From assembly GCF_024139115.2 (NCBI RefSeq), contig NC_085139.1, positions 255,536,067 through 255,600,066 on the forward strand: a stretch of 64,000 bases of DNA, in the 5' to 3' direction. The notes below the pieces were generated by a model. It was not told the DNA's origin. It worked only from the letters and a program-made list of their open reading frames with translations, and did no database searches. This stretch comes from Armigeres subalbatus (taxonomy: Eukaryota; Arthropoda; Insecta; Diptera; Culicidae). Below, piece by piece: positions 1 to 12,127 of this stretch (its first letter is position 1; the number at the start of each line of letters is the position of its first letter). Both the position numbers and the translations under genes were made by a program.

Positions 1-1750
1 CACATTCAAAAGCAGGTGGAGGAGATGTCTGTGCTGAAACTCTAAATCGCTATTTCACTTCACACTGTGTGCCACATACATTCAACGACTCACTGAATGA
101 CTCAGTATCTCAATCTCGTTTTTCATTTAAATGTGTAACCAATGACGAGGTTCTAGGTCAATTTGCTAAAGCTTCATGTGATGCTGTTGGAGATGACCAA
201 TTTCCTTTAAAAATCTTGAAAATGTCTTTGATTGTTATTCTTCCCTACATTACCGATATTTCCAATTTTAGCATAACTAGCTCCGAATTTCCTAGTGATT
301 GGAAAACTGCAAAGGTAATACCAATAGAAAAAAACGGACAATCCTAAATCAGAGAAAGACTATCGACCTATAAGTATTCTTTGCGCTTTATCGAAAATAT
401 TTGAATCCATTCTCTCTAATCAGCTTAATGAATATTTAACGCAACATAATTTGCTATGTACACTTCAATCAGGATATCGCACAACTTGCAGTACAGTTAC
501 AGCCTTGATTAGAATTGAAAATGATATTCGAGAGGCGCTTGATAACAAAATGGCAACTTTAATGGTTTTATTAGACTTTAGCAAGGCATTTGACTCAATT
601 AACCATCACTTACTTTGTGATAAGCTTTTTCAAAACTTCAAACTTGATCAACCTTCAGTAAACCTAATGTTTTCCTACTTAACAGAAAGGCTCCAATTCG
701 TTGAATTTAACAACAAACGGTCTAAGAAAATATCGGTATCATGTGGTGTACCTCAAGGGTCTATACTGGGTCCCCTGCTATTCTCGATGTACATAAATGA
801 TCTACCCCTTGCACTATCATTTTGTAAGTTCCATTTATACGCTGATGATTGCCAGTTGTATATTTCGGGCAAACATAGTGATCTTCCGGAAATAGTTAGG
901 AACATGAACATCGACATTAATAATGTGATCAGATGGTGTGATAATTTTGGATTTGGACTAACACTAAACACCAAGAAAGCCCAATCCATTATTTTTTATA
1001 CAAAACGTATGTGTGTGCGAGATGCCCCGATGATAAAAGTTGGGGATAACATTATTGAATATTCTGAAACAGTTAAAAACCTTGGAATTATCATGGATTG
1101 CAATATGAATTGGAATGCTCAAGTTAATGCTGTGTGTGGTAAAGTATACAACGCTCTCCATAACTTAGTAATATTAAGACATTACACCCCTCAACATATG
1201 GCTAGATCTCAAATTATTCCACTTTTGGATTACGGAGATGTACTATTTGGACTTGTTTCTCAAAGGAACCTCAGAAAACTGACACTAGTTTTTAACACTA
1301 TTACAAGATATGTATTCAATTTAAGAAAGTTTGACCACATATCAAATTACGCCAATCTACTTCTTAGATGCAGTTTTTCTAACCATCTTAAGATTAGAAC
1401 ATGCACACAAATGTTTAAAATACTTAGCAACCCTCCTAAATATCTCGAGAACTTTTTCACTTCTAGGCGTTCAGCAAGAACACCGTCACTGATTGTTTCG
1501 AGATACTACACAAATTACTTGAAGGATTCATTTCGTCACCGCGCGGTCAAATTATGGAACGAGTTACCGTCAAATTGTAGGCTTGAAAGACATTTTCATT
1601 CGTTTAAAAATAGAATTACATCATTTTTCAACCGTAGTTAGAGTACAATGGCATTCTGCAATTAGTTATAGTTATGGTATCATATACTTTGAAAACCTTT
1701 AAAGGTTATTTATGTTACTATATAGATTATTAAATAAATAAATAAATAAT
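1..1750 (+). mobile_element. CR1/L2-like non-LTR retrotransposon, 3' part, inserted in BEL/Pao gag
   Basis: This is the 3' portion of a non-LTR retrotransposon that continues beyond the left edge. It encodes a reverse transcriptase and ends in a short AT-rich 3' UTR followed by an AAAT/AATA repeat tail at about 1732-1750, the usual 3' end of CR1/L2/Jockey-type elements. Directly after the tail, BEL/Pao Gag coding sequence starts in mid-protein, so this element was inserted into an older BEL/Pao element. The clade is inferred from the RT motifs and the C-terminal signature; Jockey or Daphne placement is possible. The 5' target duplication lies outside the window. Confidence 0.8.
3..1641 (+). 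pseudogene. Non-LTR reverse transcriptase, frameshifted
   Basis: The reverse transcriptase copies element RNA at a nicked target. The frame is open from base 3 to 347. It then shifts by one base at a run of A residues near 329-336 and continues from about 349 to 1641. Motifs seen in order are DYRPISIL (about 358), the palm motif FSKAFDSINHHLL (about 578), GVPQGSILGPLLF (about 745) and the catalytic box YADDCQLY (838-861). The C-terminal FRHRAVKLWNELPSN block is typical of CR1/L2-group proteins. Catalytic aspartates are retained, so the frameshift is the main visible lesion. The upstream endonuclease would be left of the window. Confidence 0.85.
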
Positions 1751-1758
1751 CTCTGACG

Positions 1759-3590
1759 TTGCGTTTGGAACGAGAACGGAGAGACAAGGCCATCAGGACG
1801 ATGTTTGCCTTGGAGAAGGAATACATCCAACGAAAGTACGACCTGCTTCATACCCAACTGGATGACGATGGAGATGCAGTTAGTGTTCGTAGCCGTTGCA
1901 ACCGTGGAGCGGAGAAAGTTGAAGATTGGATCACCCGTAACCCGGCTGTGACCATCAGTGCCAATTCTGGAAACAAACCCACCGAACTCACATCGCAGCT
2001 GGAACCAACGAATTCTGCCTATCAGAAACAGCAACAGCAACAGCAACTATTCGAAGTAGGCCAGGTGAATCCACATTCAGCTCCTGCAGTCACTTCGATT
2101 ATATTAGCTACTTTCGCCCTTATGAAACAACAATGTCGCATTATCCTATTCTACAAACGTATCGATCTCGCATCCTACTACACAGCGACCACGCCATGCA
2201 AGAAAACAATGTGATGCCAATAGTCACAACGGCGGCGAGCGTGCAACAGTTTCCTAAACCCTCTGCGTCGGTCGATGCACACAATATGTTTGTGATTTCC
2301 CCAACAACAGCGTCGATGGTATTGTTTTCGTTGCCGTCACTGACCACTACACAGCCGATCAGTTTCATGCCATCATTCGGGAACTCATTTCTGCCACAGT
2401 AGTCGTTAGCAACTTACACAGCACAAGCGCAAGGTATATCATCGGTAACATCAACATGGTCATGCCGGCCCATCGTATCGCTCACTGCTGCACCGTCCTG
2501 TTTACACCACTCAACACCAACGAGTTCATCTAGCGGTTGACGTCCAGCTGAGGTACAATACGCAAACACGCAACCGATGTGCTTTCAGGTAAATGCTACT
2601 TCAATTTCGACCAGTATGATCAATATGAATCTTGGTGGGCAAGAGAATGTTTCATCAGCCAGTCAGCATGTGCAAGCTCCAATGGGGGTAGTGGGTATGG
2701 GATTGCTAATTTGCCAAATATGTACCGAAACTATGTTCGAAATCAACGGTTAGTTGAAGATAATCAAATACCTTAAATGCAGGACAATATAGCTAGTTAT
2801 TTGCCAATAGGACAGTCAGGGAATCAGGTGCCAATTATTCCGAATACAATTCTCCAATTTCATCAAATTCAATCGTCAATAACTGGTGTTCAATCGACTG
2901 CGTACGCGCCTCCAGTGTCGTTAACTTCCGCGCACCCGGACTTAAAACTGGGTCCGAATGCTCAGCAGCTTGCAGCTCGTCATGTGGTCCCAAAAGAGCT
3001 TCCAGCTTTCGGTGGCAATCCTGCGGAATGGCCACTATTTTGGAGTAGCTACAATACTTCAACGCAGATGTGCGGCTACACCGAAGCAGAAAATCTCCGT
3101 TTGTAAATTACATGAACGCGATCATCAGTGCATCTAGTAGTGAGTGTATCGAGTGGGGTTACAGAAAGTACCAAGGCGGATCGACAGAAAGGAAAGGCGT
3201 TCGTCAATTCAGTTCGTTCGGAATCTTGTGGTCGGAATGATCAACGTTATCCAGAAAAGGTCACCGGTAGGGGTAAAAGTGTTATGGATTCAAAGTCAAC
3301 GAATCCTCCTAAAGTGCGTCCATGTGCAGTGTGTCAAGTACATGGGCACAAACTAAAAAAATGTCCGATCTTCAAGGCGCAAATACTTGGTGAACGCTGG
3401 AAGGCCGTGCAAGATGCACTTTTGTGCAAACGTTGTCTATACCTTCATGGAAAGTGGCCATGTAAGGCTCCTGTTTGTGGGACAAATGAATGCCAACAAA
3501 ATCACCACAAATACCTTCATCCCGGCAATCCAAACGTCGGAAATTCCTCGAGTGAGAATGCATCAAATTTAACTACAGGGGTAGTAACGG
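1759..3590 (+). pseudogene. BEL/Pao Gag, broken
   Basis: Gag would form the particle and bind element RNA. The first block (1759-2214) has the arginine/glutamate-rich N-terminal helix common in mosquito BEL Gag proteins (LERERRDKAIRTMFALEKEY). A low-complexity, Q-rich linker follows, and a block near 3000-3100 (PAFGGNPAEWPLFWSSY) matches the start of the Pao Gag DUF1759 domain. The frame then stops at 3106 and resumes near 3128, after most of DUF1759 has been lost. A CCHC knuckle lies near 3323-3364 (CAVCQVHGHKLKKC), with a second cysteine/histidine cluster near 3420-3510. Frame changes and the central deletion make it a pseudogene. Confidence 0.8.
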
Positions 3591-6500
3591 TACATCAACA
3601 TCTGCAGCACAGGGTCCTGTTTGGTGTCATTCCGGTCAGTCTTCACGCCGATGGAAAATCGGTGCATACCTTTGCCTTCTTTGATGGTGGTTCGGATTTA
3701 ACGTTATTAGACAACTCCATTGCTGAGAAACTTGGGGTCACCGGAGCTGTGTTTCTTCTCTGTATGCAGTAGACAAATGGTGTGAGGCGTACTGTAGAAG
3801 AATCGGGAAGAGTGATGCTGGAGATTTCCGGTAACAAAGGCAAAAGTTTTATAATTAAAGATGTCCACACTGTCTCTAGTTTCGATATGCCACGATAAAC
3901 AATCGACTTCGAAGAACTTCAAACAAAATTCCCTTATCTGAAAGGACTCCCAATCGCAAGTTATGACGATGCTACTCCGGGAATATTAATTGGACTGGAC
4001 AACACCAAGATAAAGGCAACGTTGAAGCTTCGTGAAGGTAGCGGAAGTCAAGGTCTGGAGAATAGGATTTAAAAGTGGTGCACCGAGTACTGCACGCATG
4101 CAATCGGTTAGCGAATGAAGACCTTCATGAGCTCGTCAAATCGTTTTTCACTGTCGAAGGTACTGGAGTAGGTTCAGACGAAATAGTCGAATCATCTAGC
4201 GAAAAACGGGCACGGAAAATATTGGAGGATACCACTGTTCGGTCAGAGTCGGGAGAGTTTCAAACAGGGCTTTTTGTGGAGGTACGACTTGGTGGAGTTT
4301 CCGGACAGCAAACCAATAATGACGGAGCGGAGGTTGCAGTGCCTTGAAAGACGACTGTCAGAGGACCCAATGTTGTACGACAAGGTGAGGGTAAAAATTG
4401 CTCACTATCTGCCCAAGGGTTATAATCATAAAGCAACCGAACTAGGTGTAATAGTAAACCCTAAACAGCCGGAGACGCTGCAGCAACGGTAAAAGGAATT
4501 TCATTTAATTCCATTCTGCTAAAAGGACCAGATCGTCTTCAGTCCTTACCGTTCAATGCGGATATCAAGGAGGTGTTCTACCAAGTGGTTATCCGACCGG
4601 AGGATCGTCAAGCACAACGATTTCTGTGGCGTAACAATCCGTCAGAGCAAATGGAAGTGTTTGTTATGGACGTCGCCATATTTGGAGCTACGTGCTCCCC
4701 AAGTGCTGCGCAGTTTGCGAAGAATCGCAATGCGATTGAATTGTCCAGAGAGTTTCCCCGAGCTGCAACCGCGGTTTTGGAGAACCACTATGTGGACGAC
4801 TATCTTGATAGCGTCTACGAAGCAGTGGAGCTCGCAAGAGAAGTCAAAACGTTACATCAACACGCCGGGTTTGGACTCCGACACTGGTTGTCCAATAGTG
4901 TGGATGTGTTGGAGCAAATCGGAGAAAAACCGTCAGAAAAGTTTCGTGATGGACAAGGGCGTTGGGACTGAGAGAGTGTTGGGGTTAAGTTGGTTGCCGC
5001 AGGAAGACATCTTTACGTTCGCAATACAGTTCCGCGAAAACCTGAAGAGATTGCTGGACGGGAATACGCATCCCACCAAAAGAGAGTTGTTGAGCCTGGT
5101 GATGAGTATTTTAGACCCTCTTGGATTGGTAGTTGACTTTGTGATACACGGTCTTAGAAGTTTGGAGATCCGGAAGCACTTGTGACGACAAAATTCCAGA
5201 GTTACTGTTTACGTCGTGGAGTCGTTGGGTACGGGCACTACATAGTCTGGAGCAAGTACGAATTCAAAGATGTTATTGTCCCGGATATGGTCCAGAAGCC
5301 TTGGAAACACTAGAATTGCACAGTTTTGTGGATGTAAGTATTGCTGCTTATGCTGCAGCTCTTTATGTCCGGATTGTGGACCGTGGAACAGTTCAGTTTG
5401 TAGCGCCAAAAACCAAAGTGGCGCCCCTTAACTGTCAGTGCCAAGGCTTGAGCTCCAAGCAGCGGTACAAGGTTGATGAAGACAATTACGTCAAGCCATA
5501 CTTTTCGTATAAACAGGAAAATACTGTGGAATGATTCTAACACCGTGTTAGCCTGGCTCATAGCGGATCAACGAAGGTTCCACCAGTTTGTGGCATTCAG
5601 GGTAGGAGCGATTTTGGAATCCACCAACGTCAACGATTGAAGGAAAGTACCCTCAAAATGAAATGTATCAGACAAAGCAACAAAATGGGGTTATGGTTCA
5701 GATGCCTCTGAAGGATCCCGGTGGCTTCGTGGACCATCGTTTCTCTACCACAATGAAGCAGAATGGCCAGGATGTCAGGAAGAAGAATGGAGCACAGCAG
5801 AAGAATAGCGGAATATAATAACGATCCATCGATGCAGCGTAACCGGAACGAAGCGCTTTTCCAAATGGGAACGATTTTTGCAAGCAAGGGGTATGTTAGA
5901 CGATTTCTAAATAGCTGTCTTGGAAAGAGAAACCAAACAACTTGCCGTGCCTGACTACAAAGAATATTCGCAGGAAAGTGTTGCAGGAAGCAGAGATTAT
6001 GGTGTTGAAATTGGTTCAACTTGAGGTCTACCCGCAAGAATTTGCTGTGCTAGAGGCGATGCAGAATGATTCGTCGCATCATCCGAGACAAATCGAGAAG
6101 AAAAGTCGTATCTACAAGTTAAATCCTTTTATCGGAGCAGATGGACTGATCCGCAAGGACGGGCGGATTGGTGCAGCTCCGACGCAAGGTTTCCGGTGAT
6201 ATAACCGAAAGAACACTACGTAACAATGCTGATTATCGACGGATATCACCGTCACCGAAAGCTTGCACACGCAAACAACGAAACCATCGTGAATGAGCTT
6301 AGTCAACGATTCCATGCGTCGATGATAAGAGTAGCTTTGGGGAAAGTAGCGAAGTCCTATTCGTTGTGTAAGGTACGCAAAGCGGTTTCACGACCACCTC
6401 GGATGAGCCCTCTCCCGGAAGCACGTTTTACTCCCTATATCAGGCCGTTCACTTTTACCGGGTTGGACTAGTTCAGTCCCGTAACTGTACGGGTAGGACG

Positions 6501-7464
6501 CACGAACGTGAAGAGATAGGCAGCATTATTTATCTGCCTCACAACAAGGGCAGTTCACCTTAAGGTAGCCTTTACGTTGTCGACCGAATCATGTAAACTT
6601 GCCATTCGTCGGTTTATAGCTCGCCGTGGTACACTGTTGGAAATATACTCTGATCAAGGAGTAAATTTCCAGAGAGCAAGAAAGGAGTTGCGCGAAGAAA
6701 TTCGAAAGCTGAATCAAGAGTTGGCTTCAACCTTCACAAATGCAGCCACACAGTGGAAGGTGAATCCGCCTTATGCTCCTCATATGGGAGGTATATGGGA
6801 GCGGTTAGTACGCTCAGTGAAACTGGCATTGGCAGCCATGGAGACATCGATAAATCCAGATGATGAAACTTTTCAAACCGCATTGACAGAAGCTGAATCC
6901 ATCCTAAACACACGGCCGCTTACATATCTACCATTGTATTCCGCAGAGAGTAAAGCGCACACACCCAACCATTTCCTGCTTCTTAGCTCGAAAGGAGTAT
7001 GCCAGCCAGTCGCTAATCCGATCGTAGTGAAGCCAACACTTCGGGCCAACTGGAACCATGTGCGCTTTATGCTGGACCGTTTTTGGACAAGATGGGTTAT
7101 CGAGTATCTACCGGTCATTGCAAGGCAGTCGAAATGGTTCGGTGAAACTAAGCTCATACGAGTGGGATATTTGGTTATAGTAGTGGATGAGGCAAGTAGG
7201 AACAGCTGGGAACGAGGAGTAGTTGTGAAAATGAACCTTGGAATAGATGTGCGCATACGGAACGCAGATGTGAAATCGAAGGCAGGTGTATTTCTTCGTT
7301 CAACAACTAAGCCGGCGGTCTTGTACGTTCTAAAAGAAGATTGTATGGCTGAAGACAGAACTTCAAGAAAACGGCCGGGTATATGCGCAACGATTCAAGA
7401 CCCTTCGTCGTCGGCGAACGGTTTTAGCTCAACCCTGAAATCAACCGGGCGAATGATAAACTGA
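3591..7464 (+). pseudogene. BEL/Pao Pol (protease-RT-RNase H-integrase), broken
   Basis: Pol would process the polyprotein, copy RNA into DNA and integrate it. A protease block has FFDGGSDLTLLD near 3676-3711, where the catalytic Asp is present. An RT block has NADIKEVFYQV near 4557 and the catalytic YVDDYLDS at 4789-4812. RNase H-like ELHSFVDVS and TVLAWLIADQRRFHQFVAF blocks lie near 5315-5600. The integrase has a zinc-binding region near 6220-6370 and a GLD core Asp followed by a stop at 6469-6471. It also has IYSDQGVNFQ near 6643 and PHMGGIWERLVRS near 6778, and a long open segment 6577-7464 with a C-terminal DUF5641-like region. Several stops and frame shifts separate the blocks. Confidence 0.86.
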
Positions 7465-7492
7465 CATCGTCAAGAGTAAACGTCACGGGGAA

Positions 7493-7828
7493 TGGTTGGC
7501 AAAAATAGCTATCTAATACGAATATTCAAGAAAGAAGATTCGATTCGCTAAACCTAAATCAATTATTCTAAAGTTATTATCTTTAAATCTTATATTCTGA
7601 AGTGGTAAACTAGAATTTGTTTTTAATATTATATGGGCATTCACAACCACGAATTACATTTGTTACAAGTAGACGGACAGTTAACGTAGAAGACAACAAA
7701 TGTAAGTTCGCTTAAAATTAATCATGCAAAAAGAAATTATAATAAATACTAATTTCAGCTTAAAGCCTACTCAAAGCAAATAACGAATTTTCTGGTTAAG
7801 AGTCCGAAACGTGACCGTCTTCGTAACA
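7493..7828 (+). repeat. Candidate 3' LTR of BEL/Pao copy 1
   Basis: A purine stretch (CACGGGGAA, about 7484-7492) behind the end of the integrase resembles a polypurine tract, and the sequence after it starts TGGTTGGC. The segment ends GTAACA at 7828 and contains an AATAAA-like signal near 7740. No second LTR copy is in the window, so both ends are inferred. A shorter alternative starts at TGTTAC, 7661. Confidence 0.4.
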
Positions 7829-7978
7829 AAGTGTCTTTGCTTACAGGTCCACCACTCCCATTTTTGACCCTTCATACAGCAATATGTTTAATTCAAAATG
7901 ATATTGAAATTTGACCTTACTATTAAGTGGAACCACATGCAGAACAAGACTCCATCTAGGATAGTGGCTAATTACATA
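7829..7978. other. Short spacer between BEL/Pao copy 1 and the fold-back element
   Basis: No gene is seen. A roughly 40-bp stretch at 7848-7888 (containing CCCATTTTTGACCCTTCATACAG) resembles one at 14174-14215 inside another insertion, so it may be the trace of a shared repeat. Confidence 0.4.
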
Positions 7979-8953
7979 CAGGGGTTAGACAAAAAGGTTG
8001 AGATAGGCAAGTTTTGTCGAAGTTCAAATCAGCATAACTTTGCGTAGAAAAATCCGATTTCGATGAAATTGGGACTATCGGACGCGGAAACTCTTCTAGT
8101 TTATTATCCCCATGCAAAATTGGCCACCGGAGATGTTCCAGGTTTTCCGAGAATATGTTAAAAATGCATTTTTATTCTGCTTGTCATTTTATGTGACGTT
8201 TACTGACATCTTGTTTTTTGCTTTCCCCAGAAACTAGAACTAATATGCGGACCAAAGGTGGCTGCAGATCCAAAATCCATTAGGTATACACAGAGATATG
8301 GCCATTTTCGTGAAAACGGTACGGGATTGGCCATACACCCTGAACAAATGTCACCTTCGCAGAACACCCGGAACCTGTTACAAATTGGTCAGAGATTCTT
8401 ACAGTCCTTAAAATGTATCTTTAATAAAGATCCTATATCCATCATCTTGCGAAAACATGAATTTTGACACCCGGGAAGGCCCTTGGAACTTGTTATAAGC
8501 GTGGCAGTGGACATTATCATTTTGGAAATGTTTCTGTAATCTGTAATCTGTAAATTTGCATTATTCCGATCTATTATAATTTCATCATGTTTCCGGGACC
8601 GTTTTTACGGAAATGGCGATATCTCTGTGTAGTTTTTATGGATTCTTGATCTACAGCCACCATTGGTCGGCATATTAGTTCTAGTTTTTGGACAAAGCAT
8701 AAAACTTGATGAAAGTAAACGTCATATAAAATGACAAGCAGTGGAAAAAAATGCATCTTGAACGTACCCTCGGAAAACCCGGAACATCTCCGGTGGCCGG
8801 GAACCAATCTTAGGTTTTGCATAGGGATAGTATACTCGAGTTTCCGAGTCCGATGGTCACAACTTTATCAAAATCGGATCATTTTACGCAAAGTTATGCT
8901 GACTTGAACTTCGGCCAAATTTTGCCTATCTCAAACTTTTTGTCTAACCCCTG
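7979..8953. mobile_element. Fold-back element with long terminal inverted repeats
   Basis: The two ends are long imperfect inverted copies: left arm about 7979-8330, right arm about 8587-8953. They start CAGGGGTTAGACAAAAAG and both contain the blocks AGCATAACTTTGCGTA and TCCGGTGGCC or its complement. TACATA flanks both outer ends, so the target duplication is either TA (Tc1/mariner-like) or TACATA. The central 250 bp carries no recognisable transposase, so the element is non-autonomous. Open frames inside are short and follow the palindrome. Confidence 0.75.
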
Positions 8954-11203
8954 TACATATGTACATACATACAGATCTGTCGTTGATGATGTTAACTCGT
9001 TGAGGATGTTAATATTAAACAATTTTCAAACATGTTTATCTTAGAAGCATGCAGGCATATGGAGACGCATGGTGCATTGTTTCATCAACTTCTTGTGACT
9101 AAACTTTTTGTGCAAAAATTAGAGGTTTATAATATTCTGCATAACAGTGAGAGCATATTTGCATCAAGTTATGTTCAAATAAATACCCTGAGGTTAAGAC
9201 CAATTTGAAGTTTCACAGGGCTAATGGTAAAATACGGAAGTTTGGTATCTGATTTGAACAGTAGGAAATGGTTTTGATGAAACATGCCTTACATTCGCTT
9301 ACAACTCGACAGTTCAGGTATTAAATTGAAGTCAATTACTTGTACTTTGTGATGCGTATGGAATTGTCTGCCACAATTCGCTCTTGACAAGATGCAGTTA
9401 TATCAAATATGACTAAAAATCCTTGAAAACTGTTATACCTTTTTTATTTTTGAAGTTTTTATGTTGCTACAGTCACCAAACAACGTGTTTGAATATTGTT
9501 GAACCTTGTTTTTGATACGGGTGAGTTCTGGTGTCAAAGTGCCTTTTATATTGCGTTTCGAGTCTTCAACGAGAAATATAAAGCAGACGAAGTTACTTGC
9601 CATAACCCTGTCATAACAAACAATCACGCTCAAGTGAATGGTACGACGGAAAATCTGTGAGATCTTCAAAAACTTTTTGACCAATCTGTTCTAGCTCGGA
9701 GACTGTTTCCAGGGATGTATACTGATGAAGTATGCGCAGATCACGAATCTATTCTTATCAGGCGGTCACATGATTAGAAGCGGTTGTTTACTCGAGAGCG
9801 TATGCGACTAGCGGCGTCCAGTTGCAACATCTCCCATGGATGCAGCGTGGCGATAGCTTTTCTATGGTTGAGGCCGTCATCTTGGGCTTAATTCAGAATA
9901 TGCAAAAGTATTCTCTGTCGTGCAGCAAAAAGTTTGTATTAAATTACTTGCTCGTATTCAGATTCATAAAATATATGCGAATCATCATACTTGCAATAAT
10001 TTGGAACATATATGGCATCAATTCCATCTTGAAAATGTTGCTGCTGTCCTGAGCATTGTTGTACAAAGTAATTTTTGCGCGATGCCCTTTTAACTGCTTT
10101 GGTGATCACCAGAAGTATTCATCTAAGGCTTTAAGAATTAGGATGTATTGTAGACAAGTCAAGCCATGATGTCTGATGGAGAAATTACTTTTTTTGGTGA
10201 ATGTCTTACCGCCAGAACAGTGGGAATGGCATTTAAAGAAAACACAGTTTTTGCACTATCTGCGTCTGAATAATTTACGCTCTTTTAGAGAACCATTAAT
10301 TATAAAAGAATTGAATCGTGAATTTAAGTAGTACGTATTTAAATATTTGCATCCACCGGTTTCAGAGCCGGTGTCAACGCCTTCTCATAGCCGCCCACCA
10401 GTTCTTCTTCTTCCCAAACATCGTCAACAACGGGAGGAATTTGGTTGGGCCCTATAACGCCTATGCGATTTTATTTTTAGTGCTGCTTTAAGCCAAAACG
10501 TCTTGCCCAATTTCATGCCGCAAAACAGCCGGAATAGAATCGCACAATAATACTGAACAAAGTTTTCCCGAACGTTCACACCAATACTAAGGCGCAGTTA
10601 CAGAATAGAGGAGATTGGTATAATACATGCTCTTGTTTTTCAATCCTTTTAACTTAATTTAAAACTGTTTCTCAAAGTTGGAGAGAAATTGCTTATCACT
10701 GAGCTCATCTGATATTTGTTTAGAAGGAAGGATATAAGAAAAACATTTTTTTGTTTACTTTTCTTTTCGCTTATAAAATGAAGCTGTGAAGGAAATGAAC
10801 GTAGATTTTTTTCATACTTTAGAGAAAATAACGTATATCAGATGAAGCAACATTTTAAAGATGCAACAGTCTAGAATGTTTGCTGAAATATGTTGTTTGA
10901 GTGCTTCATCAAGTTTTATTTCGTTCGACAACTATTTTCCGCAATGGAAATATATTAGACCACGTTCCCCTCGTGACGGGACTCTTCCATTTTTCCTCGC
11001 TACTCTGAAGGAGGTTATTTTTATCCACCCGGCAAATTTTCGCTTCAAATCCGCCGACTCTGAACAACACCGTCACTGTATTGGTGCCACGTAGTAGGTG
11101 GCACCCCAAATTAGGCTAAGTAGTCATCAATCAGCCGACAAAGAGTCAAACCAAACAGGGAAGAAAATAGCTTTTTGGGTCACTGCATACGCCATTCACT
11201 TAC
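8954..11203. other. Unassigned sequence, downstream of the DESI1 exon
   Basis: A short ACATAC microsatellite lies at about 8955-8975. The rest is AT-rich and I see no convincing gene or element. A minus-strand stretch at about 10340-10470 reads without a stop for some 40 residues (acidic, VDDVWEEEELVGGYEK) but matches nothing I know. The remaining 3' exons of the minus-strand DESI1 gene could lie here or left of the window; I did not find them. Confidence 0.4.
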
Positions 11204-11313
11204 CTGAAGGTGCTTTCCGCTAGGCCCCGTACGTAGTCCGAGAATACGGCCTGGGGTATGAACGTCTGACCGATCACCTGCTTTCGCAACGGTTGTCCGA
11301 GCACGGTAGCTCC
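11204..11313 (-). CDS. DESI1: DESI1-like deSUMOylating isopeptidase, internal exon
   Basis: This 110-bp exon encodes 36 residues plus two bases: GATVLGQPLRKQV, then IGQTFIPQAVFSDY and VRGLAESTF. It has an acceptor (TTTTTCAG, ending at 11314) and a strong donor (GTAAGT, 11203-11198). It aligns with the DESI1 segment that follows the SCPPGG motif and ends GESLFRG. It starts in phase 0, exactly as required by the end of the exon at 47457-47548. DESI1 is a PPPDE-family cysteine isopeptidase that removes SUMO from selected substrates in cytoplasm and nucleus. The exon after this one should carry the catalytic cysteine (HNCN motif) and was not found. Identification rests on the two exons together. 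Confidence 0.75.
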
Positions 11314-12127
11314 CTGAAAAATCAAAAGAAGGAAATCAGAGCGGAAATTTATGGTTTTACGGAAATTTCTCTGAATTTTCGCACTAGTGAGCCACATTCC
11401 CAACCAGTTACAGTACCTGTCCAATTAAACGGAAAATTTATGATCTCCAACACTGAAAATCACCGGTTTGACCTCAAATGGCGAACCGCAGACGTAAGAA
11501 ACGATCCTAGCTGCAATAACTCACGCACGTTTTTCCGCAATTTCCTTGCGCGGAGGAAAACAGCAGCTCTAGATGCGGATAGAACTTCTGCTAGCACCGT
11601 GAGAGAATGCGAACGAACTGCGAAACGACGATCGTTTTGGGATCGGACTCGGACTATCACCCCCGTGTGCTTTGGTCGGTGCATTTGCGTTCAAAATTCT
11701 CAGTTTTCCACACGCGCTTGATCATTTTCTCTTGCTCTCTCATGGGTGGTGTTTTTCCTCCCATGCCAAGAGTCATTGTCGCGCCGCCGTGGGTTGACGT
11801 TCGGTGTGTCAAAGTGTGCGAATTGTTGTTTTTCTCAATATTTGCCATGGTAGACGCGTCGACTCGCCCAGCGTGGTCGGCCATAGAGCAAAAAAGGAAT
11901 CGAACGAAACAACATCGGGAAATGGGAAAAGTCGCAAAACGATCAGGTATGGGATCGTAAGACACAGAGAGTGGCAGACTAATAGGTACGCGTGTTGTTA
12001 TTGTTTAATGTCAAAAAGCAAAATAGAAATGTGATTATGATTGGGTTAATATATTATGTCATATAAATATTATATATTATTTAATATATTATATATGTTA
12101 TTAATATATTAGTTAATATATCTATTA
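11314..12127. other. Intron sequence without recognised gene, ending in AT-rich repeat
   Basis: From 11314 to about 12040 the base composition is balanced and no element boundaries are visible. Several short open frames overlap on both strands without protein-like character. From about 12045 to 12127 there is an irregular ATATTAAT-type simple sequence, which is where the Helitron below inserted. Confidence 0.5.

Larger units (their letters stand above)
1751..7828 (+). mobile_element. Decayed BEL/Pao LTR retrotransposon (copy 1)
   Basis: Fragments of Gag, aspartic protease, reverse transcriptase, RNase H and integrase follow one another in the order of BEL/Pao elements and end in a candidate 3' LTR. 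The element begins in mid-Gag because the non-LTR element at 1-1750 split it; the 5' LTR is expected to the left of the window. Many stops, frame changes and internal deletions show it is dead. Compared with the BEL/Pao copy at 58 kb it is much more decayed, so it is older. Confidence 0.88.

Noticed and set aside
7661..7828. A 168-bp LTR bounded by TGTTAC and GTAACA
   Set aside because: Unusually short for BEL/Pao and not preceded by a polypurine tract; 7493-7828 fits better, though this is not decided.
10340..10470. Last exon of DESI1 on the minus strand
   Set aside because: The frame (VDDVWEEEELVGGYEK) does not resemble the DESI1 C-terminus and lacks the HNCN motif.
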